DNA of 64,000 nucleotides from Streptomyces sp. NBC_01210 (GTDB taxonomy: Bacteria; Actinomycetota; Actinomycetes; Streptomycetales; Streptomycetaceae), in contig NZ_CP108549.1 in NCBI RefSeq assembly GCF_036010325.1, positions 7,378,001-7,442,000 on the forward strand. The letters run 5' to 3'. A program made the translations under genes and the position numbers. This document shows positions 16,454-24,303 of the stretch, piece after piece (positions within the stretch are counted from its first letter, which is position 1; each line of letters starts with the position of its first letter). The notes beneath the pieces are model-generated. The model did not search any database, was not told the origin of the DNA, and saw only the letters and a list, made by a program, of their open reading frames with translations.

Positions 16454-17418
16454 GCGCCGGCCGCCTTCCCGCGCACCGCGGCCCGCACCTGCCGCAGCGA
16501 CTCCCGTTCGGCGATCGCCTCCCAGCGAGGCGGCCGGGTGATCCCCGCAGTGGGCAGCAGACGCGGCGTCAGGTCCGGTATGCCCGGCGGAGTGGGATCC
16601 GCGCCCGCGCCGAGCTGCGCCAGCTCCTGCTCGACCTGGGCCGCGTCCTTCTCCTCGGCCATCCCGATCGGACCCTGCATCCGGCCGTTGAGGAACTGCC
16701 GTACGACCGGTTCCTCACTGGTCAGCAGCTTCTCCCGGGGGCCGAACATCACCAGCTCACGTCGGAAGAGGAGCCCGATGTTGTCCGGCACCTGCCGCGC
16801 CGACGCGATGTCGTGGGTCACGATCAGAAAGGTCGCGTCGATCTGCGCGTTGAGGTCGACGATCAGCTGGTTGAGATAGGCCACCCGCACCGGGTCGAGC
16901 CCCGAGTCCGGCTCGTCGAAAAGGATGATCTCCGGATCGAGTACCAGGGCGCGCGCGAGACCGGCTCGCTTGCGCATACCGCCGGATATCTCGCCGGGCA
17001 GCTTCTCCTCGGCGCCGATCAGTCCGACCATGTCCATCTTCTCGAGCACGATCCGTCTGATCTCGCTCTCCGGCTTGCGGGTGTGCTCACGCAGCGGGAA
17101 CGCGATGTTGTCGTACAGGTTCATCGAGCCGAACAGCGCACCGTCCTGGAACAGCACCCCGAACAGCTTCCGCACCTCGTACAGGTCGTGCTCGCGCAGG
17201 GCGGTGATGTCCGTGCCTGCGATCCGGATCGACCCGCGTTCGGGCCGCAGCAGCCCGACGAGCGTCTTCAGGAACACCGATTTGCCCGTGCCCGAAGGGC
17301 CGAGCATCACCGAGATCTCCCCGGCGGGCAGCGTCAGTGAAACGTCCTGCCAGATGACCTGGTGGCCGAAGGACTTGGTCAGCCCTTCCACACAGATCTC
17401 GACACCCATCCGGTTCAC
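16450..17418 (-). CDS. mkl: Mce-transporter ATPase (MceG/Mkl)
   Basis: 322-residue ABC ATPase that energises the YrbE/Mce lipid importer. Walker A GPSGTGKS (about 40-47), Q-loop VLFQDGALFG, signature ISGGMRKR, Walker B ILFDEP, H-loop VTHD. Beyond the core, a roughly 80-residue C-terminal extension (EEKDAAQVEQELAQL onward) fits Mkl-type ATPases. In mycobacteria mkl is unlinked to mce loci; here it heads the operon. Start at 17418; an internal ATG nine bases on (MGVEICVEG) is also possible. Confidence 0.95.
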   Translation of the reverse strand: MNRMGVEICVEGLTKSFGHQVIWQDVSLTLPAGEISVMLGPSGTGKSVFLKTLVGLLRPERGSIRIAGTDITALREHDLYEVRKLFGVLFQDGALFGSMNLYDNIAFPLREHTRKPESEIRRIVLEKMDMVGLIGAEEKLPGEISGGMRKRAGLARALVLDPEIILFDEPDSGLDPVRVAYLNQLIVDLNAQIDATFLIVTHDIASARQVPDNIGLLFRRELVMFGPREKLLTSEEPVVRQFLNGRMQGPIGMAEEKDAAQVEQELAQLGAGADPTPPGIPDLTPRLLPTAGITRPPRWEAIAERESLRQVRAAVRGKAAGA

Positions 17419-17552
17419 CCTTCAGCCGTGGAGCGGTCCGACATCTGCTCTACGGGGAGGGCGGGCCCGTCCGTCGCGACGAGGCGAAGATTTTTTTACG
17501 GGCCTGGAATCAGGGCGGAATCAGGGTGGAACAGGAGATGCACGCTGGTGTG

Positions 17553-18614
17553 CTAGGGCTTCGGGAGCACCTGCGGCACCGACGTTCTCGCCTCCGGCGC
17601 ATCCGTGGGGACCGGTTGCTTCGGCAGGGGCGCCGACGGCTCGCCCGACGCCGCGGACAGGTCGGGCACGGCCGGCAGATCCGGTACGGCGGGAAGGTCC
17701 GGCGCGGAGGCGAGGTCGGGCACGCCGGTGAGGTCCGGGACGGGGACCTTCGGCAGGGGCGACACATCCGGAATGTCGGGCGTGGGCAGCGGCAGTTCCG
17801 GCAGCGCGGGCAGCGCGGGCACAGTGAGCCCCGGGCCGCCGTATCGCTGTGTCCCGGCCGGCCCGGCACCCTGGCCCGCGTCCGTGCGGCTGCCGGGGGC
17901 CGGCGTCACGCCACCCGCCGCCGGTGACCGCACAGACGCGGACTCCGAGACGGCGGGGATCGTCGGGCGCGATCGGTGCGGCCCGTCCCCGTCGTGGGCG
18001 TACGGCAGGATCAGGCCGGCGACCGCCAGCGTCGCCGCGGTCGAAGCCACCGCCACCGCCTGCGCGTTCCCGCCCCGTGGGCGGCCACGGCCGATCAGCC
18101 ACAGCGCAAGACCCAGCGTGGCGGCCAGCGAATTGCGCAGCGTCCGGCGGGCCCGTGCCAGCAGCGACTCGACGGTCCGGTAGCTCAGCCCCATCTTCAC
18201 GGCGACCTGGCCGACGTCCAGATCCTCCGACTTCAGCCACAGGGCCTCGGCCTGGCGGGCGGGCAGCTCACCGCTCCGGCGCGCCAGCCACTTTGCCTCG
18301 GCCCGGTCGCAGACCGCCTCCTCGACCGGCACCGGGACCGGGGTGAGCAGCGTGGGGCTGCTGCGCACCTCGGTCTCGCGGTTGACCTGCCGGTACCGGT
18401 CCACGCACAGCCGCATCGTCACTGTCGTCAGCCACGCGCCCAGCCGTTCGTCGTCCAGATCCGGGTGCTCCGCGGCGCGCAGCATCGCCTCGTGCACGGC
18501 GTCCTCGGCGTCCTCCAGGCTCATGGATCTGCGGCGGGCCACTTTGAGCAGTTGCTCACGGTGGCTCCACGCGCGCTGCCACCGGTTGTGGGCCGCGTTC
18601 GTATCCATCGTCAT
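17553..18614 (-). CDS. ECF-type sigma factor with C-terminal membrane and Pro-rich domain
   Basis: 353 residues. Sigma region 2 at about 25-80 (SMSLEDAEDAVHEAMLRAAEH then AWLTTVTMRLCVDRYRQ); region 4 at about 110-165 (LPARQAEALWLKSEDLDVGQVAVKMG, YRTVESLLARARRTL). Two hydrophobic stretches follow (LAATLGLALWLIG; AVASTAATLAVAGLILPYA). The last 140 residues are Pro/Ser-rich, with repeats of PDLPAV, LPxxPxPDL and similar units, presumably outside the membrane. So it is a membrane-tethered sigma factor; Streptomyces has others of this plan. It lies 134 bp upstream of the mce operon on the same strand. Whether it drives that operon is unknown. Confidence 0.88.
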   Translation of the reverse strand: MTMDTNAAHNRWQRAWSHREQLLKVARRRSMSLEDAEDAVHEAMLRAAEHPDLDDERLGAWLTTVTMRLCVDRYRQVNRETEVRSSPTLLTPVPVPVEEAVCDRAEAKWLARRSGELPARQAEALWLKSEDLDVGQVAVKMGLSYRTVESLLARARRTLRNSLAATLGLALWLIGRGRPRGGNAQAVAVASTAATLAVAGLILPYAHDGDGPHRSRPTIPAVSESASVRSPAAGGVTPAPGSRTDAGQGAGPAGTQRYGGPGLTVPALPALPELPLPTPDIPDVSPLPKVPVPDLTGVPDLASAPDLPAVPDLPAVPDLSAASGEPSAPLPKQPVPTDAPEARTSVPQVLPKP

Positions 18615-18670
18615 GAGGGCCCCTTCGCACTCACCCCGGCCGGGCAGGCGCAGGCCCGGCGCGGGGGAGA

Positions 18671-19744
18671 TTACCGCCCGGTATCCGGGCTTGTGGAGGG
18701 GGAGGCGCGCATCGAGTCCTTTCCGTTGCTGGTCAACGCGCCGACGCCGGGCAGCCCGGCGACGGGACTCGGGACCGGAAGGAGCGGCGCTGCAGGCTCC
18801 GCGCCGCCGCCCGCACTCTTGGAGGGAGAGGGCGAAGGGGCGGGCGTGGGGGAGGACTTGGGCTCGCCGTCATGACCTGCCGGGCGGGCGGTAGCCGCGG
18901 AGGACACCCGCGGCCGAGGCGTGTCCGACGGCTTCGGCTCGGGGTGAACGGCCGGTCCGGAGCCGTGGTCCGGCACGACCCGGTGACCTTCGAGGTAGTA
19001 CGCGAACCAGGCCCTGACCGTACGCAGATACGCAGTGGAGTGGTTGTAGCCCAGGATCGCGCGGTCCAGGTCCGCCGCCTCGGAGAGGTCCCGCCCGCCG
19101 GCGCAGAGATAGCGCCCCGCAGCGAGCGCCGCGTCGTAGACGTTGCCCGGATCGCGGTGTCCGTCGCCGTTGCCGTCGGAACCCCAGACGGCCCAGGTCG
19201 ACGGGATGAACTGCATCGGGCCGACAGCACGGTCGTACACGGCGTCCCCGTCGTACACCCCTCCGTCGGTGTCCCCGATGGCGGCGAACCCGTTGCCGTC
19301 CAGCCGCGGGCCGAGGATGGGTGTGAGTGTCGTGCCGTCCGCGGTCACCCGGCCGCCGCGCGCCTGCCCGGACTCGACCTGGCCGATCGCGGCAAGCAGC
19401 TGCCAGCGCAGCCGGCAGCCCGGCCTGCTGTCCGCGAGCTCCTTCTCGGCCTGTCGGTACGCGGCCAGAACGGTGGCCGGCAGCACGCCGCCGACTGCTG
19501 CTCCGGAGCGCTCCGCGGCCTCCGCGCCGTCGGAGCCGCCTGCCGTTCCGCGCGCCCTCAGCGGCGGAAACTCGGTGCGGTACGGGGTGTCGCCGGAGAC
19601 GCTCGGCCCCGGGGAGACCGGGTGAGTCGTCGCCGGGGCCGCGGCGTGTGCCGCCGGTCCCGGGGCCTGCGAGGCGGTCAGTGCCGCCATGGCCGCCGTA
19701 ACGACCGCTGTCGCCTTGACACCTTTGCGCTTGCGCCCTGTCAT
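18671..19744 (-). CDS. Secreted lytic transglycosylase
   Basis: 357 residues from ATG 19744; the longer frame to 20164 crosses the divergent promoter and is rejected. Basic signal peptide (MTGRKRKGVKATAVVTAAMAAL, cleavage after AHA). An SLT/MltB-like domain spans about 110-260: catalytic Glu in LLAAIGQVESGQ, then AVGPMQFIPSTWAVWGSDGNGDGHRDPGNVYDAALA and AILGYNHSTAYLRTVRAW. A Ser/Pro/Thr-rich low-complexity tail follows. Cleaves peptidoglycan glycan strands; probably acts in the wall during growth or sporulation. Divergent from the pair at 19892. Confidence 0.9.
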   Translation of the reverse strand: MTGRKRKGVKATAVVTAAMAALTASQAPGPAAHAAAPATTHPVSPGPSVSGDTPYRTEFPPLRARGTAGGSDGAEAAERSGAAVGGVLPATVLAAYRQAEKELADSRPGCRLRWQLLAAIGQVESGQARGGRVTADGTTLTPILGPRLDGNGFAAIGDTDGGVYDGDAVYDRAVGPMQFIPSTWAVWGSDGNGDGHRDPGNVYDAALAAGRYLCAGGRDLSEAADLDRAILGYNHSTAYLRTVRAWFAYYLEGHRVVPDHGSGPAVHPEPKPSDTPRPRVSSAATARPAGHDGEPKSSPTPAPSPSPSKSAGGGAEPAAPLLPVPSPVAGLPGVGALTSNGKDSMRASPSTSPDTGR

Positions 19745-19891
19745 GATGCAGACCCCTCCCAGTGCCGCTGTCGCGCGGCGTTTCTTCACCTGCTCTACGC
19801 GGCACCGGCGCAGGTCCGTCGCACGGAGTCGTACTTTTTCCGTGCCGGGAGGGCCGACGACGGCGCGAAAGCGCGCGGCTAACGTGGGGGC

Positions 19892-20143
19892 ATGGTGCGA
19901 CTGAGAGTGGAGTTCACGACCGAGCCGTTCGACCTGGACGAGCCGCCGGCGCACGCCCTGGCCGTCCGCGAGGTCGTCCAGGGCGCGGATCTGGACAAGG
20001 TGGACGTCGGCCCGTTCGGCAATACGGCCGAGGGCGGCGCCGATGAGGTGCTGAGCGCGGTCGACGCGCTGCTGCGCAGGGCCCTGGACGCCGGGGCCAC
20101 CCGGGTTTCGCTGCAGGTCAATGTGGTGGAGGGCGAGGAATGA
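19892..20143 (+). CDS. Small thiamine-binding-like (UPF0045/MTH1187-type) protein
   Basis: 83 residues, starting MVRLRVEFTTEPFDLDEPPAHAL. The second half, GPFGNTAEGGADEVLSAVDALLRRALDAGATRVSLQVNVVE, follows the C-terminal pattern of the Thiamine_BP/UPF0045 fold (G-T-x-x-EG, DEV, GA-x-RV-S, final beta strand). Such proteins are small ferredoxin-like folds that bind thiamine or related pyrimidines. It overlaps the next gene by ATGA, so the two are translated together. Function here is unknown; its place before the purine operon suggests a ligand-binding partner of the HTH protein (inference). Confidence 0.7.
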   Translation: MVRLRVEFTTEPFDLDEPPAHALAVREVVQGADLDKVDVGPFGNTAEGGADEVLSAVDALLRRALDAGATRVSLQVNVVEGEE

Positions 20144-20517
20144 CCGGGCCCGCCGACCACGCACTCGCGCAGGCGGTCAAGCCGCTGGTGGACGCCATGG
20201 GCGGAGAGCTGCTCGCACCCGCTGAGGCCCGCGAGGACGACGTCATACTCAGCTGGGAGGGCGAGGAGGTCCTCGCCGTACGCCTCCCGCAGCTCGCGGA
20301 CTCCCTCGACCACATCCTGGCGGCGATGGAGCGCAGGCACGGCATGCCCCTGTCCGAGCTGGATCGCAAGACCAAACAGCTGGTCGTACGGACCCTGGAG
20401 GCGCGCGGCGCGTTCTCCGTACGACACGGTGTGGAGACGGTGGCCGGGGCCCTCGGGGTCAGCCGCTTCACCGTATACAACTACCTGAACAGGGAGAACG
20501 CCGCGAAGAACGGCTGA
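20140..20517 (+). CDS. HTH regulator with YheO/DauR-type DNA-binding end
   Basis: 125 residues. The C-terminal 45 (TLEARGAFSVRHGVETVAGALGVSRFTVYNYLNRE) match the HTH of YheO/DauR regulators (RG-x-F-x-x-R-x-A-x-x-VA-x-x-LGVSR-x-TVYNYL). The N-terminal part (LVDAMGGELLAPAEAREDDVILSWEGEEVLAVRLPQLADSLDHIL) is not the usual YheO PAS domain. It is coupled to the thiamine-binding-like gene by ATGA. It ends 62 bp before the operator of the uraD operon, so local control is plausible but unproven. Confidence 0.75.
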   Translation: MTGPADHALAQAVKPLVDAMGGELLAPAEAREDDVILSWEGEEVLAVRLPQLADSLDHILAAMERRHGMPLSELDRKTKQLVVRTLEARGAFSVRHGVETVAGALGVSRFTVYNYLNRENAAKNG

Positions 20518-20579
20518 GAACCCACCGTCGCGAGCCGCCGTTCGGATGTCCGGGCGGCGGCCTTTGCGTTGCCGAGTTT

Positions 20580-20594
20580 TCAACAAAGTGTTGA
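20580..20594. promoter_or_regulatory. AllR-type candidate operator upstream of uraD operon
   Basis: TCAACAAAGTGTTGA, a perfect TCAAC-N5-GTTGA palindrome, 75 bp before the uraD GTG. It has identical arms to the katA and allB copies but a different centre, so it is not a duplicated DNA block. Confidence 0.7.
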
Positions 20595-20668
20595 CGTTGT
20601 GTTGCCGGAGGGCGTTAGCTATCCGCAGCCCGTCCAACGCACAGCGAGAAACAGCCACGGAGGCTCGC

Positions 20669-21208
20669 GTGACTTCGAGTCCACAGCGCTTGCCGGGGGA
20701 GGCCCCCGATCCCCCGGCGGGACTCACCCGGTTCAACACCGCACAGGACAGCGCGGCCCTGGCCGCACTGCACGAGGTGTGCGCCAGTTCGGCGTGGGGG
20801 AGCAAGCTGCTCGCCCAGCGCCCGTACGCCACCGTGGAAGCCCTCTTCGACGCCGGCGACGCCGCCATGGCCGAGCTGAGCGCCGATGATCTGGCCGAGG
20901 CGATGGCGGGGCACCCGCCGATCGGCCGGCCGAAGCCCGGGGACCCGACCTCATCCCGCGAGCAGCGTGGGATGGCCGGCGCCTCCGAGGAGCTCAAGGC
21001 CGAAATGCTCGAGCGGAACCTGGCCTACCAGGACAGGTTCGGCCATGTCTTTCTGATCTGCGCCACCGGCGCGACCGGTGAGCAGATGCTCGAGGCGCTC
21101 AGGACCCGGATCGGCAACTCGCCCGAGCAGGAGCGGGAAATTGTCCGCACCGAGCTGGGCAAGATCAACCGTATCCGGCTGGCCCGCCTCGCAGAAGAAG
21201 GAGAATGA
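20669..21208 (+). CDS. uraD: OHCU decarboxylase
   Basis: Converts 2-oxo-4-hydroxy-4-carboxy-5-ureidoimidazoline to S-allantoin, the last step from urate. 179 residues from GTG 20669, preceded by ACGGAGG at 6-bp spacing; the earlier ATG at 20546 would read through the operator. Family marks: FNTA near the N-terminus, AGHPPIGRPKPGD (catalytic His), MLERNLAYQDRFGHVFLICATG (Glu/Arg/His active-site helix and strand) and the C-terminal RTELGKINRIRLARL helix. First gene of uraD-hiuH-uricase; the next start is 4 bp after its stop. Confidence 0.94.
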   Translation: MTSSPQRLPGEAPDPPAGLTRFNTAQDSAALAALHEVCASSAWGSKLLAQRPYATVEALFDAGDAAMAELSADDLAEAMAGHPPIGRPKPGDPTSSREQRGMAGASEELKAEMLERNLAYQDRFGHVFLICATGATGEQMLEALRTRIGNSPEQEREIVRTELGKINRIRLARLAEEGE

Positions 21209-21212
21209 CGTC

Positions 21213-21617
21213 TTGAGCACCGAGACCACCGCGTCGGTGTCCACGCACATCCTGGACACCAGCATCGGACGCCCCGCCGAGGGTGTCGCCATCTCGCTCG
21301 CGGCCCGCAGCGGCTTCGACGCGGAGTGGGTCGCGCTCGGCGGCTCGAAGACCGACGCGGACGGGCGCTGCAAGGACCTGCCGGCGCTGCCGGAAGGGAC
21401 GACCCATGTACGTCTCGACTTCGAGACCGAGGCGTACTTCTCAGACAAGCACAGTGCCAACCAGCAAGCCGAGGCGCAGCAGGACGCCCCCCGCGTAAGG
21501 GACAGCGGTGCGTTCTTCCCGGAGGTGGCGATCACTTTCGCCGTCGAGCCGGGCGAGCACTACCACGTACCGCTGCTGCTCAACCCGTTCGGCTACTCCG
21601 TTTACCGAGGGAGCTAG
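21213..21617 (+). CDS. hiuH: 5-hydroxyisourate hydrolase (transthyretin-like)
   Basis: Hydrolyses 5-hydroxyisourate, the urate oxidase product, to OHCU. 134 residues from TTG 21213; AAGGAG lies 9 bp before it at the end of uraD, and no ATG fits. Signatures: STHILDTSIGRPAEGV (N-terminal His), the HYHVPLLLNP strand and the terminal YRGS tetrapeptide that separates HIU hydrolases from transthyretin. An insertion with charged residues (FSDKHSANQQAEAQQDAPRVRDSG) sits before the FFPEV strand. Confidence 0.95.
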   Translation: MSTETTASVSTHILDTSIGRPAEGVAISLAARSGFDAEWVALGGSKTDADGRCKDLPALPEGTTHVRLDFETEAYFSDKHSANQQAEAQQDAPRVRDSGAFFPEVAITFAVEPGEHYHVPLLLNPFGYSVYRGS

Positions 21618-21622
21618 CAGAC

Positions 21623-22546
21623 ATGCCCACGATTCTCGGCCAGAACCAGTACGGCAAAGCAGAGAACCGCGTCGTCAAGATCACGCGGGACGGCGACACC
21701 CACCACATCAAGGACCTGAACGTCTCCGTCGCCCTCTCCGGCGACATGGACGACGTCCACTACTCCGGCTCCAACGCCAACGTCCTGCCGACCGACACCA
21801 CCAAGAACACGGTGTACGCGTTCGCCAAGGAGCACGGCATCGAGTCGGCCGAGCAGTTCGGCATCCACCTGGCCCGTCACTTCGTGACCAGTCAGGAGCC
21901 CATCCACCGGGCGCGCATCCGCATCGAGGAGTACTCCTGGGAGCGGATCGCCACCTCCGACGCCAACTCCAGGTTCATCGGCTCGGACGAGGTCCGGCAC
22001 TCCTTCGTCCGCAAGGGCCAGGAGCTGCGCACCAGCCAGATCACCTTCGACGGTGAGAACTGGGAGATCATCTCCGGTCTCAAGGACCTCACGGTCATGA
22101 ACTCCACCAGTTCGGAGTTCTGGGGCTATGTAAAGGACAAGTACACGACGCTCAAGGAGGCGTACGACCGCATCCTGTGCACCGATGTCTCCGCCGCCTG
22201 GCGCTACAACTGGACCAGCGACGAAGACCGGATGCCCAACTGGGAGAAGTCGTACGAGCAGGCCAAGAAGCACATCCTGCAGGCCTTCGCCGAGACGTAC
22301 TCCCTCTCGCTCCAGCAGACCCTGTACCAAATGGGTTCGCGGGTCATCAACAGCCGCAGTGAGATCGACGAGATCCGCTTCTCGCTGCCGAACAACCACC
22401 ACTTCCTGGTCGACCTCGAGCCCTTCGGGCTCAAGAACGACAATGAGGTGTACTTCGCGGCCGACCGCCCGTACGGCCTGATCGAGGCCACCATCCTGCG
22501 GGACGGCATCGAGCCGCGGATCCCGGTCGACATGACCAACCTTTAG
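21623..22546 (+). CDS. pucL: Urate oxidase (uricase)
   Basis: Cofactor-free oxidation of urate to 5-hydroxyisourate and H2O2. 307 residues from ATG 21623, 5 bp after the hiuH stop. Two T-fold halves. Catalytic Lys in LGQNQYGKAENRVVK, catalytic Thr in VLPTDTTKNTVYAFAKEH, and the His of NNHHFLVDLEPFGLKNDNEVY. Third gene of the urate operon. Peroxide release makes the nearby katA, with the same operator, a sensible partner. Confidence 0.97.
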   Translation: MPTILGQNQYGKAENRVVKITRDGDTHHIKDLNVSVALSGDMDDVHYSGSNANVLPTDTTKNTVYAFAKEHGIESAEQFGIHLARHFVTSQEPIHRARIRIEEYSWERIATSDANSRFIGSDEVRHSFVRKGQELRTSQITFDGENWEIISGLKDLTVMNSTSSEFWGYVKDKYTTLKEAYDRILCTDVSAAWRYNWTSDEDRMPNWEKSYEQAKKHILQAFAETYSLSLQQTLYQMGSRVINSRSEIDEIRFSLPNNHHFLVDLEPFGLKNDNEVYFAADRPYGLIEATILRDGIEPRIPVDMTNL

Positions 22547-22694
22547 GAGTTCTGCGGTACCCCCGACGTTTGCGCCGGCGTCAGTCCCAGGGGGAGAGCG
22601 GGGGCATCTGCGCAACAACAGAACCCCGGACCCGGTCGTCACCCCGCTCGCCCCCCGGGTCCGTTCAATCAACTGGGAAGAACGAGGACCCGCC

Positions 22695-24071
22695 ATGGCG
22701 GCTTCGCGCATCGTCATCGAGAACTGTTCCATCGCGACCGTGGACGCGAACGACACCGAGTACGCCTCCGGCCACATCGTCGTCGCGGACAACCGGATCG
22801 AGTCGGTCGGAGCGGGCAAGGCCCCCGCCGACCTGGAGAACGTGGTCCGCCGTATCGACGGCACCGGCCATCTCGCCACCCCCGGCCTGATCAACACGCA
22901 CCACCACTTCTACCAGTGGATCACCCGCGGTCTGGCCACCGACCACAACCTCTTCGACTGGCTGGTCGCGCTCTACCCGACGTGGGCGCGCATCGACGAG
23001 CCGATGGTCCGCGCCGCCGCGCAGGGCTCCCTCGCGATGATGGCCCGCGGCGGTGTCACCACCGCGATGGACCACCACTATGTCTACCCGCAGGGCTCCG
23101 GCGACCTGTCCGGCGCGATCATCGGCGCCGCTTCGGACATGGGTGTCCGGTTCACCCTCGCCCGTGGCTCCATGGACCGCGGCAAGTCGGACGGCGGCCT
23201 GCCGCCGGACTTCGCCGTCGAGTCCCTCGAGGGCGCGCTGGCCGCCACCGAGGCCACCATCGACAAGCACCACAACGCCTCCTTCGACGCGATGACGCAG
23301 ATCGCCGTCGCGCCGTGCTCCCCCTTCTCCGTCTCCACCGAACTGCTCGGGCAGGGCGCCGAGCTGGCCCGCCGCAAGGGCGTTCGGCTGCACACCCACG
23401 GCTCGGAGACCGTCGAGGAGGAGGAGTTCTGCAAGGAGCTCTTCGGGATGGGCCCGACCGACTACTTCGAGTCGACCGGCTGGCTCGGCCCGGACGTGTG
23501 GATGGCGCACTGCGTCCACATGAACGACTCGGACATCGCCGCCTTCGCCCGTACGGGCACCGGCGTCGCGCACTGCCCGTCGTCCAACGCCCGCCTCGCC
23601 GCCGGTATCGCCCGGGTCCCCGACATGCTGAAGGCCGGCGTCCCGGTCGGCCTCGGCGTCGACGGCACCGCCTCCAACGAGTCGGGCGAGCTGCACACCG
23701 AGCTGCGCAACGCGCTCCTCATCAACCGCCTCGGAGCCCACCGCGAAGCCGCTCTGAACGCGCGGCAGGCGCTGCGCCTCGGTACGTACGGCGGCGCCCA
23801 GGTTCTCGGCCGCGCCGACCAGATCGGCTCCATAGAGGCCGGCAAGCTCGCCGACCTGGTGCTGTGGAAGCTGGACACACTCGCCCACTCCTCCATCGCC
23901 GACCCGGTGATCGCTCTCGTCTTCGGCGCGGCCGCTCCCGTCTCGCTCTCCCTCGTCAACGGCAAGACCGTCGTCGAGGACAACCACCTGACCACGGTGG
24001 ACGAGGACGCCATCGCCCGCTCCGCGCGGGACGAGGCACAGCGCCTGGCGCGGATCGCCGCCCAGGACTGA
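22695..24071 (+). CDS. 8-oxoguanine deaminase (amidohydrolase)
   Basis: 458-residue amidohydrolase of the TrzA/AtzB group. Metal ligands: TPGLINTHHHFYQW (HxH-type), RLHTHGSE, MAHCVHM and LGVDGTASNESGEL. The phrase GTASNESGEL with DHHYVYPQGSG fits 8-oxoguanine deaminases, which deaminate 8-oxoguanine to urate, rather than plain guanine deaminases. It stands 148 bp after the uricase stop and before a purine permease, so its product would feed uricase directly. Substrate is inferred from family and context; cytosine or guanine deaminase activity is a lesser alternative. Confidence 0.88.
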   Translation: MAASRIVIENCSIATVDANDTEYASGHIVVADNRIESVGAGKAPADLENVVRRIDGTGHLATPGLINTHHHFYQWITRGLATDHNLFDWLVALYPTWARIDEPMVRAAAQGSLAMMARGGVTTAMDHHYVYPQGSGDLSGAIIGAASDMGVRFTLARGSMDRGKSDGGLPPDFAVESLEGALAATEATIDKHHNASFDAMTQIAVAPCSPFSVSTELLGQGAELARRKGVRLHTHGSETVEEEEFCKELFGMGPTDYFESTGWLGPDVWMAHCVHMNDSDIAAFARTGTGVAHCPSSNARLAAGIARVPDMLKAGVPVGLGVDGTASNESGELHTELRNALLINRLGAHREAALNARQALRLGTYGGAQVLGRADQIGSIEAGKLADLVLWKLDTLAHSSIADPVIALVFGAAAPVSLSLVNGKTVVEDNHLTTVDEDAIARSARDEAQRLARIAAQD

Positions 24072-24083
24072 CCCGAAGGAAGT

Positions 24084-24111
24084 CCGGTCGAGGGGGACGG
24101 CCCTCGACCGG
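24084..24111 (+). terminator. Hairpin after 8-oxoguanine deaminase
   Basis: Perfect 11-bp arms CCGGTCGAGGG (24084-24094) and CCCTCGACCGG (24101-24111), 13 bp after the stop. Likely a terminator. Confidence 0.7.
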
Positions 24112-24148
24112 CGGCCGTGGACCCGAGCGGGGTCCATGGCAGCCGTGA

Positions 24149-24189
24149 CCGGGAGGTGCGGCACCGCCCATCGGTGCCGCACCTCCCGG
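24149..24189 (+). terminator. 18-bp perfect hairpin before the purine permease
   Basis: Arms CCGGGAGGTGCGGCACCG (24149-24166) and CGGTGCCGCACCTCCCGG (24172-24189) pair perfectly over a 5-base loop. It is the second stable hairpin between the deaminase and the permease. It may be a reinforced terminator or an attenuator in the permease leader. Confidence 0.6.
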
Positions 24190-24303
24190 GACGGTGACTC
24201 GTGTCTTCACACCCCAGAAGCCCGCGCTCGCCGCTGCACCATTCGCACCACCTCCCTGACACCCGCGTCACCGCCGACGTGTACCCGACCGGAGGAACCA
24301 CCC

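Noticed and set aside
22547..22694. Purine riboswitch before the 8-oxoguanine deaminase
   Set aside because: No recognisable conserved junction or paired stems; the leader shows nothing specific.
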